DNA of 64,000 bases, taken from contig LKUE01000319.1 in NCBI GenBank assembly GCA_001412365.1, forward strand, positions 4,578 to 68,577, written 5' to 3'. Source of the DNA: Desulfuromonas sp. SDB (GTDB taxonomy: Bacteria > SDB-A). Below, one piece after another: positions 33,709-42,867 of the stretch (positions are counted from its first letter, which is position 1; every line of letters starts with the position of its first letter). The notes beneath the pieces are model-generated. The model ran no database searches. It was not told the DNA's origin and worked only from the letters and a program-made list of their open reading frames with translations. Both the position numbers and the translations under genes were made by a program.

Positions 33709-35324
33709 GTTTTTACCTTTATGTTTTTAAAAAATTTATTCAGTTCCCATCCCCAAAAAGGTAACAGAGGAATTGAAATCACCACTACAGAAAGGATGAG
33801 AGTGGTGTGACTGCCGGACCGCAGCCCCGGCCAGTTGAATATAAATAAATCTGCAGTGAGATGCGATATTATTACAGTTAACAAGTCGTATTTTATATAA
33901 ATTATCCCCCATACCAATCCCACCAGAATCATCATAACTGCTCTTCCCCAGACTGGTTTTTGAGGAGGGAGGAAAGTTAAACTGGCATGAGTCAAGCCGT
34001 AAATAATGGAAGTTATGAACAGGGCAATCCAGGTATGTTTGGTAAGTTTAGTTAACCAAGTTATCCCGAAAGCACGGTATCCGAATTCTTCTATAACTGC
34101 GATGAGGATGAAATATAGTAATGAGGTCAGGGCGGGAATATTGGAATTTAATATATAAAGATAAAACCCCCGGGGCTGAACTGAAATATGTACCGGGGAT
34201 AATAAGTTGATCATAAGGATAGCTCCGCTGATCATCCCTCCGCAGATTAATCCCACCAGAAAACCTCTTGCCGAGCTTAATCCAACCTGGGGATAAAATA
34301 TTTTTCCCCGAGTCAATTTCCAAAAAGATTCAGTTTTATCCCGGTTGGTGATTAAATATTCGGCTGCCCCCACTAAAGCCAGCAACAGTAGTAATACCGG
34401 AAAATCTGAAATAAATAAGTACACTATGGTTTGCACATAACTTAACCATTTGGGGACCAGGGGATTCCAAGATCTGAATAATAATGATTGCTGAAAAAGA
34501 TTGGTTAGCAGCCAGCACAGGGAAATGATAAGCACAACCGATAAAACCCTGTTTACCGGCAAACGTCTTTGGTGAAGGGATGTTAACAGCAGAATAAATG
34601 CATAAATGCCTCCTGCTAACATTAAAATCATTCCAAATATTCTTAAACTGTCCTGAAAGGATAAATCAGCACGGCGTAGCTTTTTCCAAGAGGAGGGAAT
34701 GTTAATGTTGCGCTGAATCAGGGAAATCTTATTACCGGCAAGTCCGTAAGTTTCTTCCTGATTGATTAAAAAAACAGAAAAGCTGTCCCTGCCGAAGAAA
34801 AATTGATAATCAGTGCGATGAGGTAATTCTCTTATGGAATAACCTTTTTGGTTAAGAGAGGGTGTATCTGCCAGAAAAAAAGATATCAGCCGGAAAGCTT
34901 TGTCAACACTAATACGAGCTCCGGGATGATCATAAGGCAATGAAATCTGGGAAGATATGATATCTAAATTTTTATTGAAGGATATAAAGAAAACAGTCTG
35001 TTCTCCTTGCTTTTTAAATAAAATATTGTAGCGGAAGGGACTAATATTGGAATTTATTAACTGATTTATTAACTTTCCGGGATAACATGATTCTAAAAAA
35101 TCCAGCTCATCTTCCCTTACTTCAAGGTATACTTCGTGATCATAGCCGTTTAAGTCATACCCGTTTGAATTGAAATAAAAACAAGCCCGGTTGTAAATCT
35201 GGCGGTGATCAGGATATAAATTTACTTCAGGCATCGGCCACAGTTCATCAATAAATAAAAATAAAACCAAGCCAAAGCAAACTGCCAAAATAGTTAGAAC
35301 AATAAATTCAGATTTAAATTTCAT
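33705..35324 (-). CDS. CPBP-family intramembrane metalloprotease
   Basis: The C-terminal half has about eight membrane helices and the CPBP (Abi/Rce1-like) motifs: EEFGYRAFG with the Glu pair, IIYGLTHASLTF with His, and ISHLTADLFIFN with His and Asp. The N-terminal about 215 residues, after one signal-anchor helix, form a soluble domain predicted to face outside; it has no clear homologue to me. Such proteases cleave within membranes; the substrate is unknown. It is read after the 986-residue gene, eight bases downstream of it. Confidence 0.82.
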   Translation of the reverse strand: MKFKSEFIVLTILAVCFGLVLFLFIDELWPMPEVNLYPDHRQIYNRACFYFNSNGYDLNGYDHEVYLEVREDELDFLESCYPGKLINQLINSNISPFRYNILFKKQGEQTVFFISFNKNLDIISSQISLPYDHPGARISVDKAFRLISFFLADTPSLNQKGYSIRELPHRTDYQFFFGRDSFSVFLINQEETYGLAGNKISLIQRNINIPSSWKKLRRADLSFQDSLRIFGMILMLAGGIYAFILLLTSLHQRRLPVNRVLSVVLIISLCWLLTNLFQQSLLFRSWNPLVPKWLSYVQTIVYLFISDFPVLLLLLALVGAAEYLITNRDKTESFWKLTRGKIFYPQVGLSSARGFLVGLICGGMISGAILMINLLSPVHISVQPRGFYLYILNSNIPALTSLLYFILIAVIEEFGYRAFGITWLTKLTKHTWIALFITSIIYGLTHASLTFLPPQKPVWGRAVMMILVGLVWGIIYIKYDLLTVIISHLTADLFIFNWPGLRSGSHTTLILSVVVISIPLLPFWGWELNKFFKNIKVKT

Positions 35325-35332
35325 TATCTAAT

Positions 35333-38293
35333 TTAGTGGTAATATATTATTCCCTTGCCCTCTCTGCCCTGTAGCAATATATGCAGGGGATTTGATAATT
35401 TTAGGCATGTGGTATACCTGCCTGTTTTCTGAGGCAAATGTTGTTTTATCCAGTCCCAATTGATAAAGCTTTTATGATCTTGGTAATCAATGGATAAATA
35501 TCCGATATTCATCGAAGTTATATTGTGGAAGAAATGAGAACCTAAAGAGGGGTCTACTTGAAAATCTTCCAGTCCGTATTCGACAATGGCTTTTGCTTTG
35601 GAGATTTGATTCCACTCAACCGGAATTCCCAGCCATTGATCCCTGCTTCCCCACCGCCCCGGACCAATTAACAAATAGTTAAAAGAATTTTGTTTAGCCA
35701 GGTCATTGAAAGATTCAATCTCGGTGGCGATTTCCTGAGTTTTGGATTTATCGAATTTTTGGGGTTCAATATAGATTACATGGAAAATATTTTTTATTTC
35801 CCCATTTCCTAGAGAACGGTTGGATTTCAGAATTACTTTTTCAGGGTTTATTTGGCTTAAGTCAATTTTTAATTCAGAAATTTTCCTCATAAAAGGTTTA
35901 ACTTGAAGCAGGAAAAAAACTGGCTGGGGTTGAGCAGAAAGATCAACTGCGAATTCTATCTCCACCGGGGTTCCCAAGGCAAATTTCAAGATATCCAGTG
36001 TTTTCTGGATTATTTCAGCCAGAGGAAAAGTCTGATATTTTAAAATATAGGGAAAATTTGCCACCAAAGGGCCACGTTTATTTAACCCGGGAACTAATCT
36101 GCCGTTATCAGCATCCCAAGTGGAAAGACAGCTTTGAAAATCCTGAAGTTCTAAATTCCGGTCCAGCGGAATGGTGGTCAGGGTAGCTTGTTCTCCAGCC
36201 AGAAGGTCAGGATGATGATCTGATAGATTTAATGCAATCAGCTCTTTCTGGGTATGGGAAAGCAGATCTATGGAGGTTTCAAACTCAATTTTGGGATGAG
36301 CTGGACAGAAGCGGTAAGCTTGACCGCCTTCCACCACATAGAATCCCAGACCCAGGGCAATAACTGATATCCCCTCTTCCGGTTTGATGTGGGAGAGGGG
36401 ATAGTAATTATAAGATTGGGCAATACCTGAAATATGAGGATAAAATTTTTGTTGATAGTTTTTCCCCGCCACTTCTTGAATTATCACTGCCATGCGTTCT
36501 TCTTCAATTTTATAGTTAACCGCATCGAAATAACTCCGGGCAATTTTTGAATAAACAGAAGCATAAACCAGTTTTATCGCATTCATCAGCTGCTGTAATC
36601 TTTGTTCTGGTTGGGGATGATGGTTGGGGATGATATAGGTGTTGTAAAGTCCGGAAAAAGGCTGAGCTAAGGAGTCTTCAAATAATCCCGATGATCTGAT
36701 AGCCAGAGGGTAGTTGATTTTTTCCAGGTAAATTTTCAAGTTTTCAATTAGAGATGATGGCAGGGAGTGCTTTATAAATTCTGAACGGAGATTGAAAATA
36801 TCATCTTCATAAGCGGCAAATTCCAGAAGATGGTTATCTCCCAAAAATTGCTCAAAAGCTTCGGTGCCGATAATTACTGTATTGGGGATGGTTATCTCCA
36901 CCCCGGAAATGTTTTTCAGCAGAGAACTATGGTGTATTAAATTATTTAAAAAAGCAATCCCTCTCCCCTTGCCCCCTAAAGAACCTCCGGCTAAACGGGA
37001 AATATTGATTCGGTCATGAATGTATCGGTTATCGAAGTTGATGATTTTGCCTTTGGTTTTTTCGTACTCCACCTCCCTGCAGGTTTTCAGCAGATGCTCC
37101 CGGATCTGCTTTACTGAACTGAAATCAGAAACTTTCGATTTCTGAAGCTTTTGGGCAATTTTAATTTCACCACGAGCCATCAGCCAGGATGAAAAATGAT
37201 TTTGCTCTCCATGATAAATCAACGAATCATCAGCTATGGTTTCCAGCAATGCCTTGAACTCGGGTAGATTTCTGGCCCGGGCTAATTCATTTCCCCGGGC
37301 ATCTTTAAACACAAAATCACCAAAGCCAAGATTGGAAATTATAAAATTTTTCAGTTCTGATTCCAGCATCTCAGAATTTTTATCTAGAAATGAAGCGTGG
37401 AGATTATCCGCATAGATTCTGTTTTGGGGATTATATGATTGCATGAGAACAGGAAGGTCAGGAAGCAGATATTTTACTTCCTTGATTAGTTTCATTCCAG
37501 CATCTTCTCTGATTTCCTGTTGAAAAGGGAACTTAAAGTCGGAAATGACTGCTACCAGATAGTCTTGGTAATTATTTAGAATTTTTATCGCCTGGGGGTA
37601 ATTGTCGCAAAGCAGTATCTTTGGTCTGGTTCTCATTCTGAGTAATTTTTTTGATTCATCCAGATTTTCTTCTTTAATCAATCTTTGAGTTTGTTTGATG
37701 ATTTCAGTGTAGAGCAGGGGGAGGTATCGGGAATAATAACGGATGGAATCTTCAACCACTAAAATAACCCGGACCATTCCCACTTCGGTGTCATGGTGGA
37801 CATTTTTTAAATCTTCTATGTACTTTACTATCGCTAGAAAAATTTTCGGTTCTCCGCTCCATACAAAAATCCGGTCAATTTCAGGATTTTCCCTGCACCA
37901 TTGCTGGCATAGGGTGATATCACTATGGTCATTCAACAAAAGCACAATGGGTAGTTGGGGATATTGATTTCTAATTTTTTGGCTGTATTCAAAAGGGGAG
38001 AATTCATCTATTCTCATGGTGAGAATTACCAAGTCATATTGTTTTTGGCACAACATCTGTATTGCTTCTTCACCTGAGCTGGCACTGGTGATTTTGGGTG
38101 CGCTGGACAGGTTCAGCTGGTAGTATTCTCCAAAAATTTTTTCAGTGAGCATATCTTCCTGCTCAATTATGTAAGCGTCATATAAAGTTGAAACCAGCAG
38201 GATGTCTCGAATTTTAAAAGGCATTAAATCGTGGTAAATCTCTCTTTGTAATTTGTATTCACTGAGATAAGACTGATAAATCTGTTTGGACAA
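35333..38293 (-). CDS. Double-receiver / PEP-synthase N-terminal-domain protein
   Basis: The 986-residue protein has a receiver-like fold at about 27-160 with Thr92 where the phospho-Asp should be (YDLVILTMRIDEF). A second receiver at about 175-320 keeps acidic Glu181/Asp182, Asp252 in VISDFKFPF and Lys305 in FLDKNSE. From about 430 on it resembles the PEP/pyruvate-binding (ATP-grasp) domain of PEP synthase/PPDK (AGGSLGGKGRGIAFLN; PLAIRSSGLFEDSLAQPFSG). The phosphohistidine swivel domain and PEP TIM barrel are absent, so a normal PEP synthase reaction is unlikely; a signalling or kinase-like role is inferred. The start is TTG at 38293 with AGGAGG upstream. Confidence 0.75.
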   Translation of the reverse strand: MSKQIYQSYLSEYKLQREIYHDLMPFKIRDILLVSTLYDAYIIEQEDMLTEKIFGEYYQLNLSSAPKITSASSGEEAIQMLCQKQYDLVILTMRIDEFSPFEYSQKIRNQYPQLPIVLLLNDHSDITLCQQWCRENPEIDRIFVWSGEPKIFLAIVKYIEDLKNVHHDTEVGMVRVILVVEDSIRYYSRYLPLLYTEIIKQTQRLIKEENLDESKKLLRMRTRPKILLCDNYPQAIKILNNYQDYLVAVISDFKFPFQQEIREDAGMKLIKEVKYLLPDLPVLMQSYNPQNRIYADNLHASFLDKNSEMLESELKNFIISNLGFGDFVFKDARGNELARARNLPEFKALLETIADDSLIYHGEQNHFSSWLMARGEIKIAQKLQKSKVSDFSSVKQIREHLLKTCREVEYEKTKGKIINFDNRYIHDRINISRLAGGSLGGKGRGIAFLNNLIHHSSLLKNISGVEITIPNTVIIGTEAFEQFLGDNHLLEFAAYEDDIFNLRSEFIKHSLPSSLIENLKIYLEKINYPLAIRSSGLFEDSLAQPFSGLYNTYIIPNHHPQPEQRLQQLMNAIKLVYASVYSKIARSYFDAVNYKIEEERMAVIIQEVAGKNYQQKFYPHISGIAQSYNYYPLSHIKPEEGISVIALGLGFYVVEGGQAYRFCPAHPKIEFETSIDLLSHTQKELIALNLSDHHPDLLAGEQATLTTIPLDRNLELQDFQSCLSTWDADNGRLVPGLNKRGPLVANFPYILKYQTFPLAEIIQKTLDILKFALGTPVEIEFAVDLSAQPQPVFFLLQVKPFMRKISELKIDLSQINPEKVILKSNRSLGNGEIKNIFHVIYIEPQKFDKSKTQEIATEIESFNDLAKQNSFNYLLIGPGRWGSRDQWLGIPVEWNQISKAKAIVEYGLEDFQVDPSLGSHFFHNITSMNIGYLSIDYQDHKSFINWDWIKQHLPQKTGRYTTCLKLSNPLHILLQGREGKGIIYYH

Positions 38294-38382
38294 ATCATTC
38301 CTCCTGATTTTTCAGCTAAACGGGGTAATAAATTTTCATCGGTAATATTTTACTTATCTGTCCTATTGATTATACTATATCC

Positions 38383-39459
38383 ATGAATAAAGTGCTGTTT
38401 TTTTTTACTCAAGGTTATTATGTTCTGGTCCGACTGACCAACTCAACCTATTTTTTTGATTTATTATACCGGTTGTTGAAAGATCCTTTTCAGATTAATC
38501 AGTCCTGCTACGAAATGAAAAAATTCAATAAGATGTTGGAATCTATTCCTCCCGGTGATTATCGCCATTGCCTGGATATTGGCTGCGGAACTGGTGTGCT
38601 TACCTCTAAAATACTTTCCATCTCCTCAAAGGTTACCGGAATAGACCTTTCTCCCCGGGCTATAAATGTAGCCAGGCATAAATATAAACAGGAATCTCGA
38701 TTAACCTTTATCTCAGCGGATATATGCTCATATCAAAGTGATTCAAGCTATGATTTATTTATCTGCTCCGAAGTTCTCTACTATCTACAGCCCAAAGAGT
38801 TAACTAAGGCAATTCAGCAAATAAAAAAACTGACGGATAAAAGGGGGGTACTTGTTTTTGTAGGTAGAGCAGATGATAACTATGTAAGCAGGCAGCTTGA
38901 AAAGTATTTTTCGTTGATAGACAAATTCATCTGCCCGGCTCAATTCACCTATAGAGGGCTTGGACTGAACATTTCCAGGCCATTTGGTATTTTTATTTAC
39001 CGAATATCAAACCGGGGAGTGGATGCTGATTTGTCAATAAGATTTTATAAATCCAGGGATTATACCCAGTTGATCCGGTTATGGAAACAATGCAAATTAC
39101 CCCTTAAACCGAAGGGCAGAGATAGCCGGGAAGAACTGGACCGTCAGTCAAAATTATCCACCTCGATATTTCTGGTAGCTTATACAGGAGAAGAATTGGC
39201 GGGATCGGTTTTTGCTACCGATGATGGCAGGAAAGGTTGGATAAACAGATTGGCGGTTAATAAAAAATACCGTAAAAGAGGCATTGCCAGTAAATTACTG
39301 AAAACTGCAGAAAATAAGCTTGCTGAAAAGGGAATTAAAATGAATGCCTGTTTAATTGAATCAGATAACCTTAACTCTAAACTATTTTTTAAGGAAAGGG
39401 GATACCGGGAAGTCAAAGGAATCTCCTATTTTACCAAAAAAAAGAATAGGGATATTTGA
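38383..39459 (+). CDS. Fused SAM methyltransferase and GNAT acetyltransferase
   Basis: Residues 45-200 are a class I methyltransferase: HCLDIGCGTGVLTSKIL, VTGIDLSPRAINVARHKY and YDLFICSEVLYYL. Residues 215-350 are a GNAT domain with the acetyl-CoA loop in VNKKYRKRGIASKLLKTAEN and IESDNLNSKLFFKERGYREV. I know of no fixed function for this pairing; small-molecule or lipid-linked sugar modification is one guess. The ATG has no ribosome binding site; TATACT (38371-38376) lies six bases before it. It is divergent from the 986-residue gene across an 89-base gap. Confidence 0.8.
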   Translation: MNKVLFFFTQGYYVLVRLTNSTYFFDLLYRLLKDPFQINQSCYEMKKFNKMLESIPPGDYRHCLDIGCGTGVLTSKILSISSKVTGIDLSPRAINVARHKYKQESRLTFISADICSYQSDSSYDLFICSEVLYYLQPKELTKAIQQIKKLTDKRGVLVFVGRADDNYVSRQLEKYFSLIDKFICPAQFTYRGLGLNISRPFGIFIYRISNRGVDADLSIRFYKSRDYTQLIRLWKQCKLPLKPKGRDSREELDRQSKLSTSIFLVAYTGEELAGSVFATDDGRKGWINRLAVNKKYRKRGIASKLLKTAENKLAEKGIKMNACLIESDNLNSKLFFKERGYREVKGISYFTKKKNRDI

Positions 39460-39466
39460 GGCGGAA

Positions 39467-40117
39467 ATGAAAAAATTAAATGAAAAGCTGATAATATTTG
39501 ATCTGGATGGAACTTTATACCGCTCAGAAACTTCATTTTTTCCGGCAGTTCAAAGATTTTTTGATGAATATGCCAGCCCTTCGCAGACTGCAAGAATATT
39601 CAAAGATAAATTTGTAAATAAGTTTATCGGAGAACCAGAGCATGTATTTGTCAACTGGTTATCTGCTATGTTTCCCCATCAGAATCCGGTTAAGATGAAA
39701 GAACAATTTGAAGAATATGAATTATCCGCGGTACAAAGTTCAGGTCAATTATATCCGGGAGTCATGGAAACCCTGGATTGGCTGAATGTTAATGATTACG
39801 ATATTTACCTTTGTTCAAATGCCACTTTAAATTACCTTGAGGCGATTATCAATAAATTTAATTTATCCCAATATTTCAAAGCACTGTACATCCCTCAAAC
39901 CAAACAGCACACCAAAAAGATGATGATGAAAGAAATTAAGGAAAAGTCCGGCAAGCAAAGTGGTTACGCAGTGGGAGACAGATTTCACGATTTGCAGGCA
40001 GCCCTGGCTAACCAGTTATTTTTTTTCGGAGCAGCTTACGGATATGCCCCTGAGGAAATGAAACCAGCCCATAAGTTGTTGTCAGAAGTAAAACAGATTA
40101 TTGATACTTTGAAATAA
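39467..40117 (+). CDS. HAD-superfamily hydrolase (phosphoglycolate-phosphatase-like)
   Basis: HAD motifs are all present: nucleophile in IIFDLDGTLYRSE, motif II in IYLCSNATLNYLEAI, Lys in QTKQHTKKMMM and motif III GYAVGDRFHDLQAALAN. A helical cap lies between motifs I and II, giving the C1-capped group that includes phosphoglycolate and nucleotide phosphatases. The ATG at 39467 follows GAGGCGG; the frame is open further upstream to 39356, but that would overlap the methyltransferase-GNAT gene by 104 bases. Confidence 0.85.
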   Translation: MKKLNEKLIIFDLDGTLYRSETSFFPAVQRFFDEYASPSQTARIFKDKFVNKFIGEPEHVFVNWLSAMFPHQNPVKMKEQFEEYELSAVQSSGQLYPGVMETLDWLNVNDYDIYLCSNATLNYLEAIINKFNLSQYFKALYIPQTKQHTKKMMMKEIKEKSGKQSGYAVGDRFHDLQAALANQLFFFGAAYGYAPEEMKPAHKLLSEVKQIIDTLK

Positions 40118-40146
40118 TTCCCCAGCAGTGATAATATGCATAAATA

Positions 40147-41307
40147 ATGAATTTTAAGGAAATAATTAAATTAAGGCATGATCTCCATTCTCTAGCAGAA
40201 ATTTCCGGCAGGGAAAAACAAACTGCACAAAAAGTTAAACAGTTTCTGGAACCATTAAGACCTCTACACATTGTTGAAAACATTGGAGGATATGGGCTGG
40301 CTGCAATTTTTGATTCAGGAAAGTCCGGAAGTACTTATATGTTCAGAGCGGAGTTAGATGCCCTGCCTCTGGAGGAGGAAATTGATATTGATTATGCCAG
40401 CTTAAATCCTAAAGTTTCTCATAAATGCGGACATGATGGACATATGGCTATATTGCTGGGATTAGCTGGTATTATAAATTCCCGCAGGGACTTATGGAAG
40501 GGAAAAGTCATTTTGATTTTTCAACCTGCTGAAGAAACCGGTACCGGCGCGGATTTAGTTTGGTCAGATGTAAAATTTAAATTGCTGAAACCGGATTTTG
40601 TATTTGCTCTTCATAATCTGCCTGGATATCCTGTTAACAGTATTATTATCAAAACCGGTTTATTCTGTTCAGCTTCCCAAGGGTTAGTGGTCAAGTTGAA
40701 AGGCCGGACTTCCCATGCGGGACATCCTGAACAGGGCAACAGCCCCCTTCCTGCCATGGTTAATCTTATAACTTTCCTCCAGGGATTGAAAGACAGAGTA
40801 ATTGGCTATAACCGCTCAGCCCTGGTTACGGTTATTCATCTGCAGCTGGGAGAAAGAGCTTTTGGCACCAATCCCGGGGAAGGTCAGGTGATGATTACTT
40901 TACGGGCTCATCAACAGCAGGATTTAGATTTAATGAAATCAGCAATTGCCCAAAAAGTTCGTAAATTAGCTGAAATTTACGATTTGAGTTGTTCTTTGGA
41001 TTGGGTGGAATACTTCCCCCCGGTGCACAATGATGAATTATGTGTTGATAAGGTCCATCAAGCAGCTCATCAATTGAAGTTAAACATCATAACCCAGGAA
41101 CAGCCCTTTGCCTGGACTGAAGATTTTTCTCATTTCACTAGGAATATCCCTGGAGTTCTGTTTGGATTGGGAGCAGGAGAAGACTATCCTCCCCTACATC
41201 ATCGAAATTACGATTTTCCCGATTCACTTATTGAAACGGGTATTAACCTCTGGTGGAATATAATCTTGAATGGGGAATTATCATCCTCAACAGAAATAGC
41301 TAGATGA
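40147..41307 (+). CDS. M20-family amidohydrolase (N-acyl amino-acid hydrolase type)
   Basis: A dinuclear-metal peptidase of the M20D group, which removes N-acyl groups from amino acids or cleaves small peptides. It shows FRAELDALPLEEE, the metal-binding HKCGHDGHMAILLGLA, QPAEETGTGADLV with the catalytic Glu pair, a dimerisation domain starting SASQGLVVKLKGRTSHAGHP, and the C-terminal WTEDFSHFTRNIPGVLFGLG followed by PLHHRNYDFPD. The gene is one base upstream of the alanine racemase gene. Confidence 0.87.
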   Translation: MNFKEIIKLRHDLHSLAEISGREKQTAQKVKQFLEPLRPLHIVENIGGYGLAAIFDSGKSGSTYMFRAELDALPLEEEIDIDYASLNPKVSHKCGHDGHMAILLGLAGIINSRRDLWKGKVILIFQPAEETGTGADLVWSDVKFKLLKPDFVFALHNLPGYPVNSIIIKTGLFCSASQGLVVKLKGRTSHAGHPEQGNSPLPAMVNLITFLQGLKDRVIGYNRSALVTVIHLQLGERAFGTNPGEGQVMITLRAHQQQDLDLMKSAIAQKVRKLAEIYDLSCSLDWVEYFPPVHNDELCVDKVHQAAHQLKLNIITQEQPFAWTEDFSHFTRNIPGVLFGLGAGEDYPPLHHRNYDFPDSLIETGINLWWNIILNGELSSSTEIAR

Positions 41308-41308
41308 T

Positions 41309-42466
41309 ATGAAGTCCAGTTCTTATATTGAAATCAGCCGTTCTGCCTATAAAAAAAATATCCGGTACCTTTCCCGAAGAATTGGCAAACAGGTCAAATT
41401 TGTGTCTGTAGTAAAGGGTAACGCCTACGGACATGGGCTAGAAACCTTTGTCCCCATGGCTGAACAAACCGGAATAGATTACTTTGCAGTTTTTGACACC
41501 GCAGAGGCGGAAATTGTAAACAGGGTAAAAAAACCTCAAACAGATTTAATGATTACCGGATTCATTGACCACCAGGATCTTTCCTGGGTAATTGAAAATA
41601 ATATATCGTTTTATGTGTTCAATGTGGAAAGATTGAAAGAAGCAATTGAAGTAGCGCAAAATATCTCCATGCCTGCCAGGATTCATCTTGAACTGGAAAC
41701 AGGACTTTACCGTACGGGTATAGATAATGAGAATTTCCAACAAGTTATCCAGTTGTTAAAAATAAATAAATCCCACCTGTTTTTAGAAGGAGTTTGTACT
41801 CATTTTGCAGGAGCGGAAAGCATCTCAAATTATTATAGAATTATAAACCAAATACAGAGTTTTAATAATCTGGTTGAACTGTTAAAATACCACGGGCTTC
41901 AGTTCCAATACCGACACTGTGCCTGTTCAGCAGCAGCATTAACTTATCCCCAAACCATTATGGATCTGGTCAGAATTGGAATAGCTCAATACGGATTTTG
42001 GCCCAGTCAGGAAACAAAAATTCACAATCAGCTTTCCAAGGGAGTTGAGTTTAAAAAGGATCCGTTAAGACAGATATTGTCTTGGAAATCCAAAGTGATG
42101 GATATTAAGAATGTCCCCCCGGGTAAATTTGTAAGTTACAGCAATTCTTTTTTTTCCTCTCGAAATTTAATAATTGCTTCGGTTCCGGTGGGATATACTC
42201 ATGGATTCAACCGCAGTTTAAGCAATAGGGGTAAGGTTTTGATAAGAGGAAAATTTGCCCCGGTAGTGGGCTTGGTTAACATGAATATGTTTCTGGTGGA
42301 TGTTACCCATATCCCCTTCTGTCACCCTGGAGATGAGGTGGTGTTGATAGGCGCTCAGGGTAAAAGAAAAATAACAGTGAGCTCTTTTCAGGAAATAACT
42401 AACCACCTGAACTATGAATTGTTAAGTCACCTTCCCTCCATCATCCCCCGAAAGATTATTGAATAG
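41309..42466 (+). CDS. alr: Alanine racemase
   Basis: PLP-dependent enzyme interconverting L- and D-alanine for peptidoglycan. The PLP Lys is in FVSVVKGNAYGHGLE; LELETGLYRTGID and VCTHFAGAES follow, and MDLVRIGIAQYGFWPS has the Arg facing the pyridine nitrogen. In the C-terminal barrel the catalytic Tyr region reads FVSYSNSFFSSRN and the substrate loop VGLVNMNMFLVDVT, differing from the usual SYGRT and VSMDQ, so a broader amino-acid racemase is possible. Length 385 is normal. It is the only D-Ala source for Ddl (10176) in the window. Confidence 0.85.
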   Translation: MKSSSYIEISRSAYKKNIRYLSRRIGKQVKFVSVVKGNAYGHGLETFVPMAEQTGIDYFAVFDTAEAEIVNRVKKPQTDLMITGFIDHQDLSWVIENNISFYVFNVERLKEAIEVAQNISMPARIHLELETGLYRTGIDNENFQQVIQLLKINKSHLFLEGVCTHFAGAESISNYYRIINQIQSFNNLVELLKYHGLQFQYRHCACSAAALTYPQTIMDLVRIGIAQYGFWPSQETKIHNQLSKGVEFKKDPLRQILSWKSKVMDIKNVPPGKFVSYSNSFFSSRNLIIASVPVGYTHGFNRSLSNRGKVLIRGKFAPVVGLVNMNMFLVDVTHIPFCHPGDEVVLIGAQGKRKITVSSFQEITNHLNYELLSHLPSIIPRKIIE

Positions 42467-42534
42467 TAAACCAGTTTAAATTAAAATAGAGGTAACTTAG
42501 GAACAGTAAAAAAAACTGTAAAATGGAGAAAATT

Positions 42535-42858
42535 ATGGAAGACTATGACCGGAAATATCAAAAGGCGAGAAGAAGAGTGGAAGAAATTAAATCTTTTTAT
42601 TTTCACTTGTTGATATTTGTTCTAGTAAACACAGGATTAGTCATTTTAAATTATTTTACTTCTCGAGGTAATTGGTGGTTTTACTGGCCCCTATTAGGAT
42701 GGGGAGTAGGTATTGTCGCTCATGCTTTCTCTGTTTTCGGGCTGGGCAAATTTCTGGGACCGGAGTGGGAAGAAAAGAAAATCAATGAAATTATAGAGAA
42801 AATGAATAAGCCCAGTGAAACAACTCAGAGTACAGATGAAGAAGATTTATCCCCCTGA
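42535..42858 (+). CDS. 2TM-domain small membrane protein
   Basis: A 107-residue protein with YQKARRRVEEIKSFYFHLLI, a first membrane helix, then RGNWWFYWPLLGWGVGIVAH and a second helix, followed by GPEWEEKKI. This is the pattern of the 2TM domain often found alone or fused to histidine kinases in FCB-group bacteria. The ATG at 42535 has GGAG six bases upstream; an ATG at 42523 overlaps that site. Function is unknown. Confidence 0.8.
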   Translation: MEDYDRKYQKARRRVEEIKSFYFHLLIFVLVNTGLVILNYFTSRGNWWFYWPLLGWGVGIVAHAFSVFGLGKFLGPEWEEKKINEIIEKMNKPSETTQSTDEEDLSP

Positions 42859-42867
42859 TCGGCTCTT

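Noticed and set aside
39356-39466. N-terminal extension of the HAD hydrolase
   Set aside because: It would overlap the GNAT domain coding sequence, and the internal ATG at 39467 has a good ribosome binding site and gives the normal HAD N-terminus.
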